Assembly: GCA_019637435.1 (NCBI GenBank)
Contig: JAHBVO010000003.1
Span: 1,054,001-1,118,000, forward strand
Length of the DNA: 64,000 nucleotides
Direction of reading: 5' to 3'
Source: Candidatus Obscuribacterales bacterium
Lineage (GTDB): Bacteria; Cyanobacteriota; Vampirovibrionia; Obscuribacterales; Obscuribacteraceae
This document shows positions 55,978 to 63,227 of this stretch, one piece after another (the stretch's first letter is position 1; each line of letters begins with the position of its first letter). A program made the translations under genes and the position numbers. Under the pieces are notes generated by a model. That model did no database searches and was not told where the DNA came from. It saw only the letters and a program-made list of their open reading frames with translations.

Positions 55978-56211
55978 CTATGAGCCGGTTGGACTGAACG
56001 TTCCTTCGTTGCCTAGTTCCTTGGACGCGTCGCATGCGAAGTGTCCGCATCCACATAGTTGCATGTCGTCGGATGTTTCTACCTGCTCGCAAAATTCATT
56101 GCAGAATTCGCCTTCCGTCGTTTGGCAGTTGCAACCCACGTGCGAGCACGTTGCGACTGCAGTTGCGTTTGAGCTATTGCTCTTTGCTTTGCCTTTATCG
56201 TTAGTAGCCAT
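55978..56211 (-). CDS. Metallothionein-like protein
   Basis: A 77-residue protein with eight Cys (22, 27, 29, 37, 41, 53, 55, 60) and His24 and His57. The first cluster reads CSHVGCNC and the last CGCGHFAC. These match the C-H-x2-C-x-C style and the GCGHxxC end of cyanobacterial SmtA-type metallothioneins, though with a ~20-residue Ser/Thr/Ala/Asn-rich head and slightly different spacing. It would bind Zn, Cu or Cd in the cytoplasm. AGGAG lies eight bases before the ATG. It follows the Gly/His-rich gene by 11 bases and is probably in the same transcript. No ArsR/SmtB repressor is in the window. Confidence 0.75.
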   Translation of the reverse strand: MATNDKGKAKSNSSNATAVATCSHVGCNCQTTEGEFCNEFCEQVETSDDMQLCGCGHFACDASKELGNEGTFSPTGS

Positions 56212-56222
56212 TCTCGAATCTC

Positions 56223-56819
56223 CTATTTTGTTTTCTTTTTACTGAAATCATAGTTTTTTACGAATGCACTTGTAGGCAATTTTTGACGTCGCTCGTCGCC
56301 TTTTCTCCGAATGTCCGCGTCACGCTCTCTGTCATCGTCGACACGCTGCTGCGCTGCTATTGGCGGCTGTACGACCGGTTGGGTGTATTGAATTATGCCC
56401 CCCGGATTAATGCCGGGATAATAAACACCTGCGTCGATATTGCCGAATTGACTATAGCTTCCACCGTAGTTTCTGTAATTGTTGTTCCAGCCGCCGCCCC
56501 AGTTTCCATGCCTGAAGCCACCGCCATGTCCAAATCCGCCGCCATGCCCAAATCCGCCACCATGTCCAAGTCCGCCACCCCAGCTCTTGCCTCTGTAGCT
56601 GCTATTGATGCTGACTCCTGCGCCACCGCCGATAGTGCCTGCGTTGAATGACGAGCGTCCAATAGAAGCGCCGCCGAATCCGCCAGTGTTGCCTGCGTGA
56701 CCCCCTATGGCAATGCCACCTCCGCTGGCTGAGTCAGCTGCCGGACCTGCGATAGCTTGGGTGTTGGAAGCCGCTAGAAACATTATTACAGCTGCAGAAA
56801 CCGTTACTCTAGCTTTCAT
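56223..56819 (-). CDS. Secreted Gly/His/Asn-rich protein
   Basis: A 198-residue protein from the ATG at 56819, where GAGAGG lies seven bases upstream; the frame is open to 56912. A signal peptide (VTVSAAVIMFLAASNTQAIA) is followed by a Gly/Ser/Ala-rich region. The hexapeptide GHGGGF is repeated four times (DNA ~56515-56580), then comes an Asn/Tyr-rich stretch and a charged C-terminus. GHGGG repeats are potential Cu/Zn/Ni ligands, as seen in His-rich secreted proteins, and the metallothionein-like gene 11 bases downstream supports a metal-related role. Structural wall or matrix glycine-rich protein is the alternative. Confidence 0.7.
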   Translation of the reverse strand: MKARVTVSAAVIMFLAASNTQAIAGPAADSASGGGIAIGGHAGNTGGFGGASIGRSSFNAGTIGGGAGVSINSSYRGKSWGGGLGHGGGFGHGGGFGHGGGFRHGNWGGGWNNNYRNYGGSYSQFGNIDAGVYYPGINPGGIIQYTQPVVQPPIAAQQRVDDDRERDADIRRKGDERRQKLPTSAFVKNYDFSKKKTK

Positions 56820-56980
56820 AATTCTGCCTCTCAAATTTCCGATATTTACGAGGCGTAATTGGTGCGAGGAAGTTCCTTGATCTGCATACTGTGTCCTTTC
56901 GAAGATCACCACGTAGAGTGATTGTTCTTCTCTCTCCGACTCGTTATTATGTCCATTAGTCCGTCGGTCTGGATAATTAG

Positions 56981-57919
56981 ATGCGAAAGAAGGCTTTACT
57001 AGCGGTATTGCTTGCCTCAGTAGTTTTGAATAGCCCGCAAGCGTCTCTTGCAGTAGAAAACGAGTCTACTGTGTCTCTGAAGACTAAGATCGAAACATTC
57101 TCGGAGAGTAACGAAGTTCCTCCTGAGCGAAGATGTTATCAACTTGTTTCCTTTGCCTTTCAGATTTTGCGTGGGCAAGAGTCCTCAATAGCGAGTGGAT
57201 ATTGGTTGAATCCGAAAAAGCTGAACAGGGGAAGTTTTTTCGTCGAGGGTTCGAATGAGCTGAATTCTTGGGCTCGCGATATGTCAGTTAGTGCGAGGTC
57301 GCGAGTTCTCTTTTCTCGTACAGTCCTTCCAGCACAGCTTGAAGCGGCTGGATTAGCACTAGAAGAGGCGGATAAACTCGCAAAGCGTTCCGAGCTGAAT
57401 TTTGCGTTACCACTTTCAATGGCAGTAACAGTGGTTTTTAAGTTAGTCGGTAATGAAGAGGCTGTTCAAAGCTGCTCCCGTCTAACCGAGGAACTCTTGC
57501 AGCGCGTTGAGAGAGAGAAAGCTAGTTCCGCAGATGAAATTCGAGCGGCTGCAGCAGTGTTGAATTCTAAGGCTGACTCTGTCACAGGAGTTAGCAGTAT
57601 TTTGTTAAGTGCAACCGATTTTCATAAATCATCTGAAACCGAATATCAAAGGAGTAGGTCGCTTCGCCTACGCGCTGCGGCATTGCTGGACCGGCTTCCG
57701 ACAACCGATCATGAGCGACGCCTGGCACACAGAAATCTGGCGATGATGTACATGGCGCAGGGCGAATTGGAACTGGCGGAAAAAGAAAAGTTGATTTTGT
57801 TTGAATTGGTTGGTATCGCTGATGATAGCATTCTCAATCCTCAGGGCGCCGGGTGTGGTCACGTGATTTGGTGGCGAAGCACGCGAGTCTCTACCGGATT
57901 TGCCTGTGGAATGGGATAG
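56981..57919 (+). CDS. Secreted CGH/CGMG-tail protein, paralogue 1
   Basis: A 312-residue member of a three-gene local family, not recognised as any known family. The signal peptide is MRKKALLAVLLASVVLNSPQ and is followed by ASLA-V. A mostly helical domain follows with a TPR-like end (RRLAHRNLAMMYMAQGELEL, AEKEKLILFELVG). The C-terminal tail holds the family hallmark: Cys292 in GCGHVIWWR, then 16 residues, then CGMG as the last four residues. The same tail occurs in the genes at 59791 and 60799. As the first gene of a co-directional set ending in a DUF692/MNIO enzyme, it is a candidate substrate whose tail Cys are modified before export. Confidence 0.8.
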   Translation: MRKKALLAVLLASVVLNSPQASLAVENESTVSLKTKIETFSESNEVPPERRCYQLVSFAFQILRGQESSIASGYWLNPKKLNRGSFFVEGSNELNSWARDMSVSARSRVLFSRTVLPAQLEAAGLALEEADKLAKRSELNFALPLSMAVTVVFKLVGNEEAVQSCSRLTEELLQRVEREKASSADEIRAAAAVLNSKADSVTGVSSILLSATDFHKSSETEYQRSRSLRLRAAALLDRLPTTDHERRLAHRNLAMMYMAQGELELAEKEKLILFELVGIADDSILNPQGAGCGHVIWWRSTRVSTGFACGMG

Positions 57920-57990
57920 TGATCTCCCTGCAAAAATCAAATCTGCTTGAATGGTTCGTTATTAAGCTTGCTCCGCTAAAGGCACCTACT

Positions 57991-59706
57991 ATGAAAATTG
58001 CTTCTATCTTTGCCATAGCGCTCCTTCTAAGTGCATCCATGCCCTGCGGGGCTATGCAATTGCCAATCGAAAATAGCGAGATCGAAAAAGAGCTTGGACA
58101 GAAGATCGATCCAAACTCTAAGTATGGAAAAGAACTGCACCAGCAGTACACAGTAATAGAGCTATACGGCCGGGCGCAAGAGTTTGAGCGGAAGGGTGAC
58201 CTCAAACAAGCTTTGGATTATTTCAATGCCGCACTGAAGATCGATCGAAATTACTTCCGTGATACGCCTAATCGTGGTTATGTGTTCGCAAAGCTGGGTC
58301 GCTGGGCGGAAGCTCGGAGCGATTTCGAATATGCGATAAAGGATCGTTGGGGATACCCTGTGGCTGAGAAGGTCGTCGAGTTTTGCATCGAACAAAAGCA
58401 TCCTGACATGGCTAAACCGTATGAGCCCATTTTAGAGAGCGCCTGGGATAAGTCTTCATCGAGAATGATTCTATCGAAACTATGCGAAGCAACTGGGCGA
58501 AACGAGGACGCCGCGCGGTTCGCGAACGATGCGTTTTATCTCGATTGCGTTTTCCAATCTGACTCAAGCAAGAGTAAAGAGTTGGCAGAGCGCCTGAGTG
58601 GCAAGCCTGTTGCTTATCCGACTCCTCGGAAGTCTGCAGAGAGAGAATTCTGGACCGTGATTCGTGGTATTGAAAATGGTGGCAAGGCTATTCCCCCGTC
58701 CCAGCTAAGTAAGTTAGTTCCAGAGCCCAGATACGTCACTTCGGCAAGTGGCTCGGGCCGCGATTATGTTGTGAGCGGGTTTGGTTCTTCTGATTCTACC
58801 GGAGTTATTGCTCGTGCAAGTTTGAGTGCAACGTCCGGGGTGGCGCCGGCGTATAATGGCGTGCTCATTGAGCCAAACGTGTTTACTTGTTGCCTAAAAA
58901 AGGAAGATGTAACCACGCATCTGAGTGATTTGAAGATTCCGTTCGAAAAAGGTTATGCGAGTAAGCAAAACGATGTCGAGAATGCACAGCCTGAGCTGAC
59001 AATTACTGCGCACTTGCCTGCAGGCAATACTCTTTACAGTTTCTCTAATAAGGGTTTTGGGCAACTCCGTCAGGTCGCAATCACTTTCAATCAGACGGTA
59101 CCTATTGAAATCAAGCCGGCCCTTCAACCGAAACGGAAGACCTGGGCGGAGAGTTTGAACGCTGCACGGAGTTATCTTAAACAGAGGAAGTTTAAGGCGT
59201 GTAGGAACTCGCTCTGCCAGGCGTTTGTCGGCTGGGACGATCAGGGAAATGATCACAAAAAGCAGTCTCATGAGCGTCGAGAACAATATGAAACCTTCAA
59301 ACGCGAATTTAGTTTGTTGTATGAGAGATGGAAGAAGCCCGAGATCAAAAAGTTTTTCGACGAAGTATCTTATTGGTATTTGCGTGAAGAGGCTTTCATG
59401 GTGGGTATTGAACCGTATCAGCGCGTCGATTTCCCAACAGTTTCGGAGTTTAGAAACAACAAATGGACGGTAACTAAAAAGGCATTCTCTGATTATATGG
59501 AGATTAAGGTTGCGGACCGATGGCGCCCGCGAGCTACCATGAAGGGCGGTGCGCTGTATTCAAAGTTGAATGATCAGTTCCGCTCGAAACAGAGCAAGGA
59601 AAACGTCGATGATTCCGCTAATGCAAATGTTTTAAATGAGGATGTGGTGATTGAAATCGAGCCCCTAAACGGAAAGTATTTTGACGATGAGGATTTTGAA
59701 TCGTGA
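57991..59706 (+). CDS. Secreted TPR protein of the CGMG/MNIO cluster
   Basis: A 571-residue protein from the ATG at 57991 (AAAGG eight bases upstream; the frame is open from 57853 inside the previous gene). A signal peptide (KIASIFAIALLLSASMPCGA) is followed by two or three TPRs (IELYGRAQEFERKGDLKQAL, NRGYVFAKLGRWAEARSDF), a middle domain of unknown type with VFTCCLKKEDVTTHL, and a charged helical end. It lacks the CGMG tail of its neighbours. Its position between paralogues 1 and 2 suggests it acts with them outside the cytoplasm, perhaps as a scaffold. No enzymatic motif is seen. Confidence 0.75.
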   Translation: MKIASIFAIALLLSASMPCGAMQLPIENSEIEKELGQKIDPNSKYGKELHQQYTVIELYGRAQEFERKGDLKQALDYFNAALKIDRNYFRDTPNRGYVFAKLGRWAEARSDFEYAIKDRWGYPVAEKVVEFCIEQKHPDMAKPYEPILESAWDKSSSRMILSKLCEATGRNEDAARFANDAFYLDCVFQSDSSKSKELAERLSGKPVAYPTPRKSAEREFWTVIRGIENGGKAIPPSQLSKLVPEPRYVTSASGSGRDYVVSGFGSSDSTGVIARASLSATSGVAPAYNGVLIEPNVFTCCLKKEDVTTHLSDLKIPFEKGYASKQNDVENAQPELTITAHLPAGNTLYSFSNKGFGQLRQVAITFNQTVPIEIKPALQPKRKTWAESLNAARSYLKQRKFKACRNSLCQAFVGWDDQGNDHKKQSHERREQYETFKREFSLLYERWKKPEIKKFFDEVSYWYLREEAFMVGIEPYQRVDFPTVSEFRNNKWTVTKKAFSDYMEIKVADRWRPRATMKGGALYSKLNDQFRSKQSKENVDDSANANVLNEDVVIEIEPLNGKYFDDEDFES

Positions 59707-59790
59707 GCTTCGTTTCTCAATGTCGAGCGTTTTAGTCGCACGTGCAGTAAGATTAAGCTGAAAGCGAAACGAATCGAAAGGAGAGTCGCC

Positions 59791-60756
59791 TTGAAGAATC
59801 GAAACAGCGGAAGGCGCGGAGCGAAGGCGTTTGCAGCACTCCTTTTCGCCGGTGGACTCATCGTGTCGTCGCAGCCAGCTTTCTCGGAGAGCAAAGTTGC
59901 GGTGGACGACTCAACGATCCGGAAGATCGCGGAAACGCAGATCACGCCGGAAGGGCGCGCATATCATTTGCTCAGATACTTTCGCTCCGTTCTTCAGAGC
60001 GGGAATGCGCAGGTCTTGGAAGAAAACTTCCACTATCTCAATGAGCCGAGATATTTTTTTCGAGAGTCAAACATTTTGGCAAACTGGGCTGATGAGCTTG
60101 GCACCCAGAAGTCGGAGGCGCGAAAGTCGTCGACTTCATCTAAAAACACGCTTGTAGCTGAGCATGCGTTGAAAGAAGCCATCGCGCAGCTCAACAAATC
60201 TACAAAGCCTTCTATAAAACTGCATTTGTTTTTCATCGCATCGCTATTAGCTAAACAGGCTGGTTATAGCGACGTTGCGAAGGTTTGCGATAGTTATGCT
60301 TCCAAAATGATCGATGCTTGTGAGGCTAATTCGAATGTAGATACCGAACTGATTTTGGCAGCGGTTTCGGTTTTAAATTCCAAGGCGTATGCAATTGTAC
60401 CTATCCGAATTGCAGAACGGAAGGAGCTTATTGGGAGGAAGCCGCAGGTTAATTCTGGCGCACCGAGCGCGGTGGCAGTTAAACAAGCGGAGAAGTTGAA
60501 ACTCAGAGCCGCTGCAATCGCCGACCGCCTGCCTCCGGAAGAGCATGGGCGCCGAAAGGTTCATCGTGATCTATCGCTCTGGTATAAGCAGCTCGGCAAG
60601 CCGGAGTTGGCAGAGCGGCAAAAGAAAATAGTGTTCGATCTTGTTGGCGTGGATGATGATCGAATTCTGTATCCATCTTCAGGAATGTGTGGACATTTGC
60701 TGTGGTGGCAATTAGCTTCGGTGGATGGCGACCGCTTCAAATGCGGCATGGGCTGA
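59791..60756 (+). CDS. Secreted CGH/CGMG-tail protein, paralogue 2
   Basis: A 321-residue protein. TTG at 59791 is supported by AAAGGAG seven to eight bases upstream. The signal peptide runs to about residue 32 (LLFAGGLIVSSQPAFS-E). The helical body shares LKLRAAAIADRLP and RRKVHRDLSLWY with its paralogues. The tail is MCGHLLWWQ (Cys300), 17 residues, then CGMG at the very end. The body has diverged strongly between paralogues while the tail residues CGH..WW and CGMG are invariant. This points to selection on the tail itself, as expected for a modification or binding site. Confidence 0.8.
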   Translation: MKNRNSGRRGAKAFAALLFAGGLIVSSQPAFSESKVAVDDSTIRKIAETQITPEGRAYHLLRYFRSVLQSGNAQVLEENFHYLNEPRYFFRESNILANWADELGTQKSEARKSSTSSKNTLVAEHALKEAIAQLNKSTKPSIKLHLFFIASLLAKQAGYSDVAKVCDSYASKMIDACEANSNVDTELILAAVSVLNSKAYAIVPIRIAERKELIGRKPQVNSGAPSAVAVKQAEKLKLRAAAIADRLPPEEHGRRKVHRDLSLWYKQLGKPELAERQKKIVFDLVGVDDDRILYPSSGMCGHLLWWQLASVDGDRFKCGMG

Positions 60757-60798
60757 GTCTAGCGACGTGTCACCTGTCACCACAGAGAGGTATTGGAT

Positions 60799-61755
60799 TT
60801 GTTTGAGCGAAATAAGCAGAAACGTGCCCTTCTTGCCGTTATGTTTGCGAGTGGGCTACTCAATCACACTGAGCCTGCCCATTGCGAAGATGCGGTGTTG
60901 AAGAGCGATCCATCAATTGCAGAAATTGCAGCTGATTCTTCTCTTGCCCCTCTGTCGCGCGCGTATTTTTTGTTGAAATTTGCTTCTGCGGCTTTGGAGA
61001 ACCCTTACAAACCGAAGGCTCTTGATCGAAAAACGCAAGATCCGGCGACGGCTAGGATGTTTCGACGACGCAATTATGATTCCAGTCCATGGGATGCGGC
61101 ATTGCTTCCCTGGGCTCAAACGCTGTGTAGAAGACCTTCTCGGGTAATAGGAGAGCATGTTCAGATTGCCGATTTAGCAATTAGAGAAGCAATCGCGGAG
61201 CTTGACAGTACTGTCCCACAGGCGTCGAAATTGCAGATATACTTCATCGCATCTCGACTCTCTCAAATCACGAAGAATACGGTTAACGAGCAATTTTACA
61301 AGGACAAAATCGAGCAGGCAATAGACGCGTGCGAAAAATCATCCAACCCTTCTGAGCTAGAAATTAAAGCCGTCACCACAATACTGGGTCTTATGTCGTA
61401 TGCCATAGTTCCGGTGTTGGCGCCGGAGAGTCGTCCTGCCGGTGGAGCCGTCGCGCAGACTGCCGCCGAGGACAGACAATTTTTGGAGGCGGAGAAATTA
61501 AAACTTCGTTCAATTGCTTTGAGCGACAGGTTGCCTGTGGAGTCGCAAATCAGAAGAAGAGCTCATAGAGATTTGTCGCTCTGGTACTCGATGCTTGGTA
61601 GAGATGTTAAAGCTGAGCAACAGAAAAAAATTTTGTTTGAGCTGATTGGCTCTACCGACGATGATTTCCTTTGGCCCCAGGATGCTGGATGTGGTCATGT
61701 TGTGTGGTGGAGGATTGTATCTAATAGAGAGGTAGTGGATTGCGGTATGGGTTAA
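60799..61755 (+). CDS. Secreted CGH/CGMG-tail protein, paralogue 3
   Basis: About 318 residues. The frame is open from a TTG at 60793, but the TTG at 60799 is eight bases after AGAGG and is preferred. Signal peptide ALLAVMFASGLLNHTEPAHC-E; the Cys near its end could be read as a weak lipobox, but the context HC-E is not typical. The body shares LKLRSIALSDRLP and RRRAHRDLSLWY with paralogue 2. The tail is GCGHVVWWR, 16 residues, then terminal CGMG. It lies 46 bases upstream of the DUF692/MNIO gene on the same strand, the usual place for a precursor of such enzymes. Confidence 0.8.
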   Translation: MFERNKQKRALLAVMFASGLLNHTEPAHCEDAVLKSDPSIAEIAADSSLAPLSRAYFLLKFASAALENPYKPKALDRKTQDPATARMFRRRNYDSSPWDAALLPWAQTLCRRPSRVIGEHVQIADLAIREAIAELDSTVPQASKLQIYFIASRLSQITKNTVNEQFYKDKIEQAIDACEKSSNPSELEIKAVTTILGLMSYAIVPVLAPESRPAGGAVAQTAAEDRQFLEAEKLKLRSIALSDRLPVESQIRRRAHRDLSLWYSMLGRDVKAEQQKKILFELIGSTDDDFLWPQDAGCGHVVWWRIVSNREVVDCGMG

Positions 61756-61801
61756 GAAGAGTTGAAGTGTTTTGCAATACAGGTTGTGCAGCCTAAAGAA
61801 G

Positions 61802-62689
61802 ATGCAGATCATTGGCGATAAACCGAAGCTAGGACTTTCCTTAATGCCTTCTGAAGATTTTCAGCAGGCGACCCTTGAGTTGTTTGAACAGGATCGAGTA
61901 GGGGTGGTCGAGTGGAGTTTCGATTTCGCATTGAACGGCGCCGAGATAGATGTTTGGTCTGGGCAAATTCTCGAGCGGTTCAGTGACAAAAATGCTTTGC
62001 TTGGTCACGGTGTCAATCTATCACCGCTATCGGCGCGCTTTTCCGAGCGTCAGGAAAAGTGGTTGGCGCATGCGCGCAGTGAGTTTGAACTTAGAAAGTA
62101 CGTTCATGCTTCGGAACATTTTGGATTCTCAGAGGCTGGACCGATTGCTCATGGCGCACCGTTGGCGGTGCCGATGACGCCAGAATCGCTCCGGCGCGGA
62201 CAAGAGATGCTTAAACGATACGCCGATGCGGTGCAGTGTCCGGTTGGATTAGAGAATCTGGCATTTGCGTTTTGCATGGAGGACGTTAAACGGCAAGGCG
62301 AGTTTATCGACCAATTAATTTCCTCTGTTGATGGATTTTTGCTTTTGGATGCTCATAACATTTATTGCCAGGTTGAGAACTTTGGAGTGTCCGAGCGCGA
62401 ATTGTTGGTTTCCTACCCGCTCTCGAAAGTTCGTGAGATACACCTGTCGGGCGGTTCGTGGAGTTTTTCCGAGACTGGTGCACGACTCGCTGTGAGGCGA
62501 GATACTCATGACGATGTGGTCCCGCAGGAGGTCTTCAACATTGCCACGTTGGCTTTGAAACTTTGTCCGAACATTCAGTATGTTATCCTTGAGCGACTCG
62601 CATACACTATGATGGAACCAGAGCAGCAGCAAGGTTTTCGCGAAGATTTTGAAACCATTGAGGAGATTCTGGAGCTTTGCTATGTCTGA
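61802..62689 (+). CDS. DUF692/MNIO-family iron-dependent oxidative enzyme
   Basis: A 295-residue TIM-barrel enzyme of the DUF692 (MNIO) family, whose known members (MbnB, TglH, ChrH, ApyH) modify peptide Cys or Asp using two or three iron ions. All metal-site blocks are present: His69 in GHGVNLS, Glu105-His106 in ASEHFGFS, Glu151-Asn152 in GLENLAF, Asp183/His185/Asn186 in LLDAHNIY, His214 in REIHLSGG, Asp234/His236 in RDTHDDVVP and Glu264 in VILERL. The frame is open from a TTG at 61772; ATG at 61802 is preferred, with a weak AAAGAAG. It overlaps the next small gene by 8 bases. Substrate inferred from context: the CGMG-tail proteins upstream. Confidence 0.9.
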   Translation: MQIIGDKPKLGLSLMPSEDFQQATLELFEQDRVGVVEWSFDFALNGAEIDVWSGQILERFSDKNALLGHGVNLSPLSARFSERQEKWLAHARSEFELRKYVHASEHFGFSEAGPIAHGAPLAVPMTPESLRRGQEMLKRYADAVQCPVGLENLAFAFCMEDVKRQGEFIDQLISSVDGFLLLDAHNIYCQVENFGVSERELLVSYPLSKVREIHLSGGSWSFSETGARLAVRRDTHDDVVPQEVFNIATLALKLCPNIQYVILERLAYTMMEPEQQQGFREDFETIEEILELCYV

Positions 62690-62885
62690 AGAATCTGATT
62701 TCGAGCAGTTCCAAGAAGCGCTTGCGGAGCTGCTTGCGAGCGGTTTAACGCAATCGGAAATTCTTGATACGCTGAAAACCGATTCGCGCTTTGATTGCTA
62801 TCGCGAATACGTTGATAGCTTTGAACCGGATATGGTGGCAGTCGCTTGTGAGCTTATGGGCCGATGGGCGAAGCGCAAAGAATGA
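62682..62885 (+). CDS. Small putative partner of the MNIO enzyme
   Basis: A 67-residue acidic helical protein starting MSEESDFEQFQEALAELLAS, with FDCYREYVDSFEP and a final basic WAKRKE. The ATG at 62682 has GGAG seven bases upstream and overlaps the last codons and stop of the MNIO gene by eight bases, so the two are coupled. MNIO enzymes normally need a partner that binds the leader of the substrate (MbnC, TglI, DUF2063/HvfC types). This protein is much shorter, but sits in the right place and may do that job. No named family was recognised. Confidence 0.7.
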   Translation: MSEESDFEQFQEALAELLASGLTQSEILDTLKTDSRFDCYREYVDSFEPDMVAVACELMGRWAKRKE

Positions 62886-62906
62886 CCGTTTGAAGTTTCT
62901 CGTCGC

Positions 62907-63167
62907 TCAAGCCAGTTCGGGCGGAGGTCCCATCAATGGTCCAGTGTAGCTGCACGAGTTGCATCGGACCATTTGACCTTCCGTGACCCAGTCGCAAGCC
63001 GATATGCAAGTTCTGGACGATTTCCTCTTTGGCTCGCCCTTGACTTTTGGCGTGCGAAAAATTTGATCGCAAAACGAACATCGCATGACGACCCAATCGC
63101 CTTCTTCGTGAAGGACCGGTCCGTAGTGCTTATAGTGGCAGAGGTCTTCGTCTAAATCGTCAAACAT
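62907..63167 (-). CDS. Small zinc-ribbon-like protein
   Basis: An 86-residue protein from the ATG at 63167 with GGCGGG nine bases upstream; the frame is open from a TTG at 63176. It has RCSFCDQ and RCNSCSYTG, two CxxC pairs about 38 residues apart, with additional Cys and His (LCHYKHYG, TCISAC). This fits one zinc ribbon or a pair of half-sites. The N-terminus is acidic and the end is GPPPELA. It is convergent with the MNIO operon (21 bases between stops). A regulatory or structural zinc protein is likely; no DNA-binding feature is evident. Confidence 0.65.
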   Translation of the reverse strand: MFDDLDEDLCHYKHYGPVLHEEGDWVVMRCSFCDQIFRTPKVKGEPKRKSSRTCISACDWVTEGQMVRCNSCSYTGPLMGPPPELA

Positions 63168-63227
63168 GGTTTTCAACCCGCCATTGAATTTTAAGGCGCC
63201 CGGCGACCATGTTCCAGCAAAGTTGTC

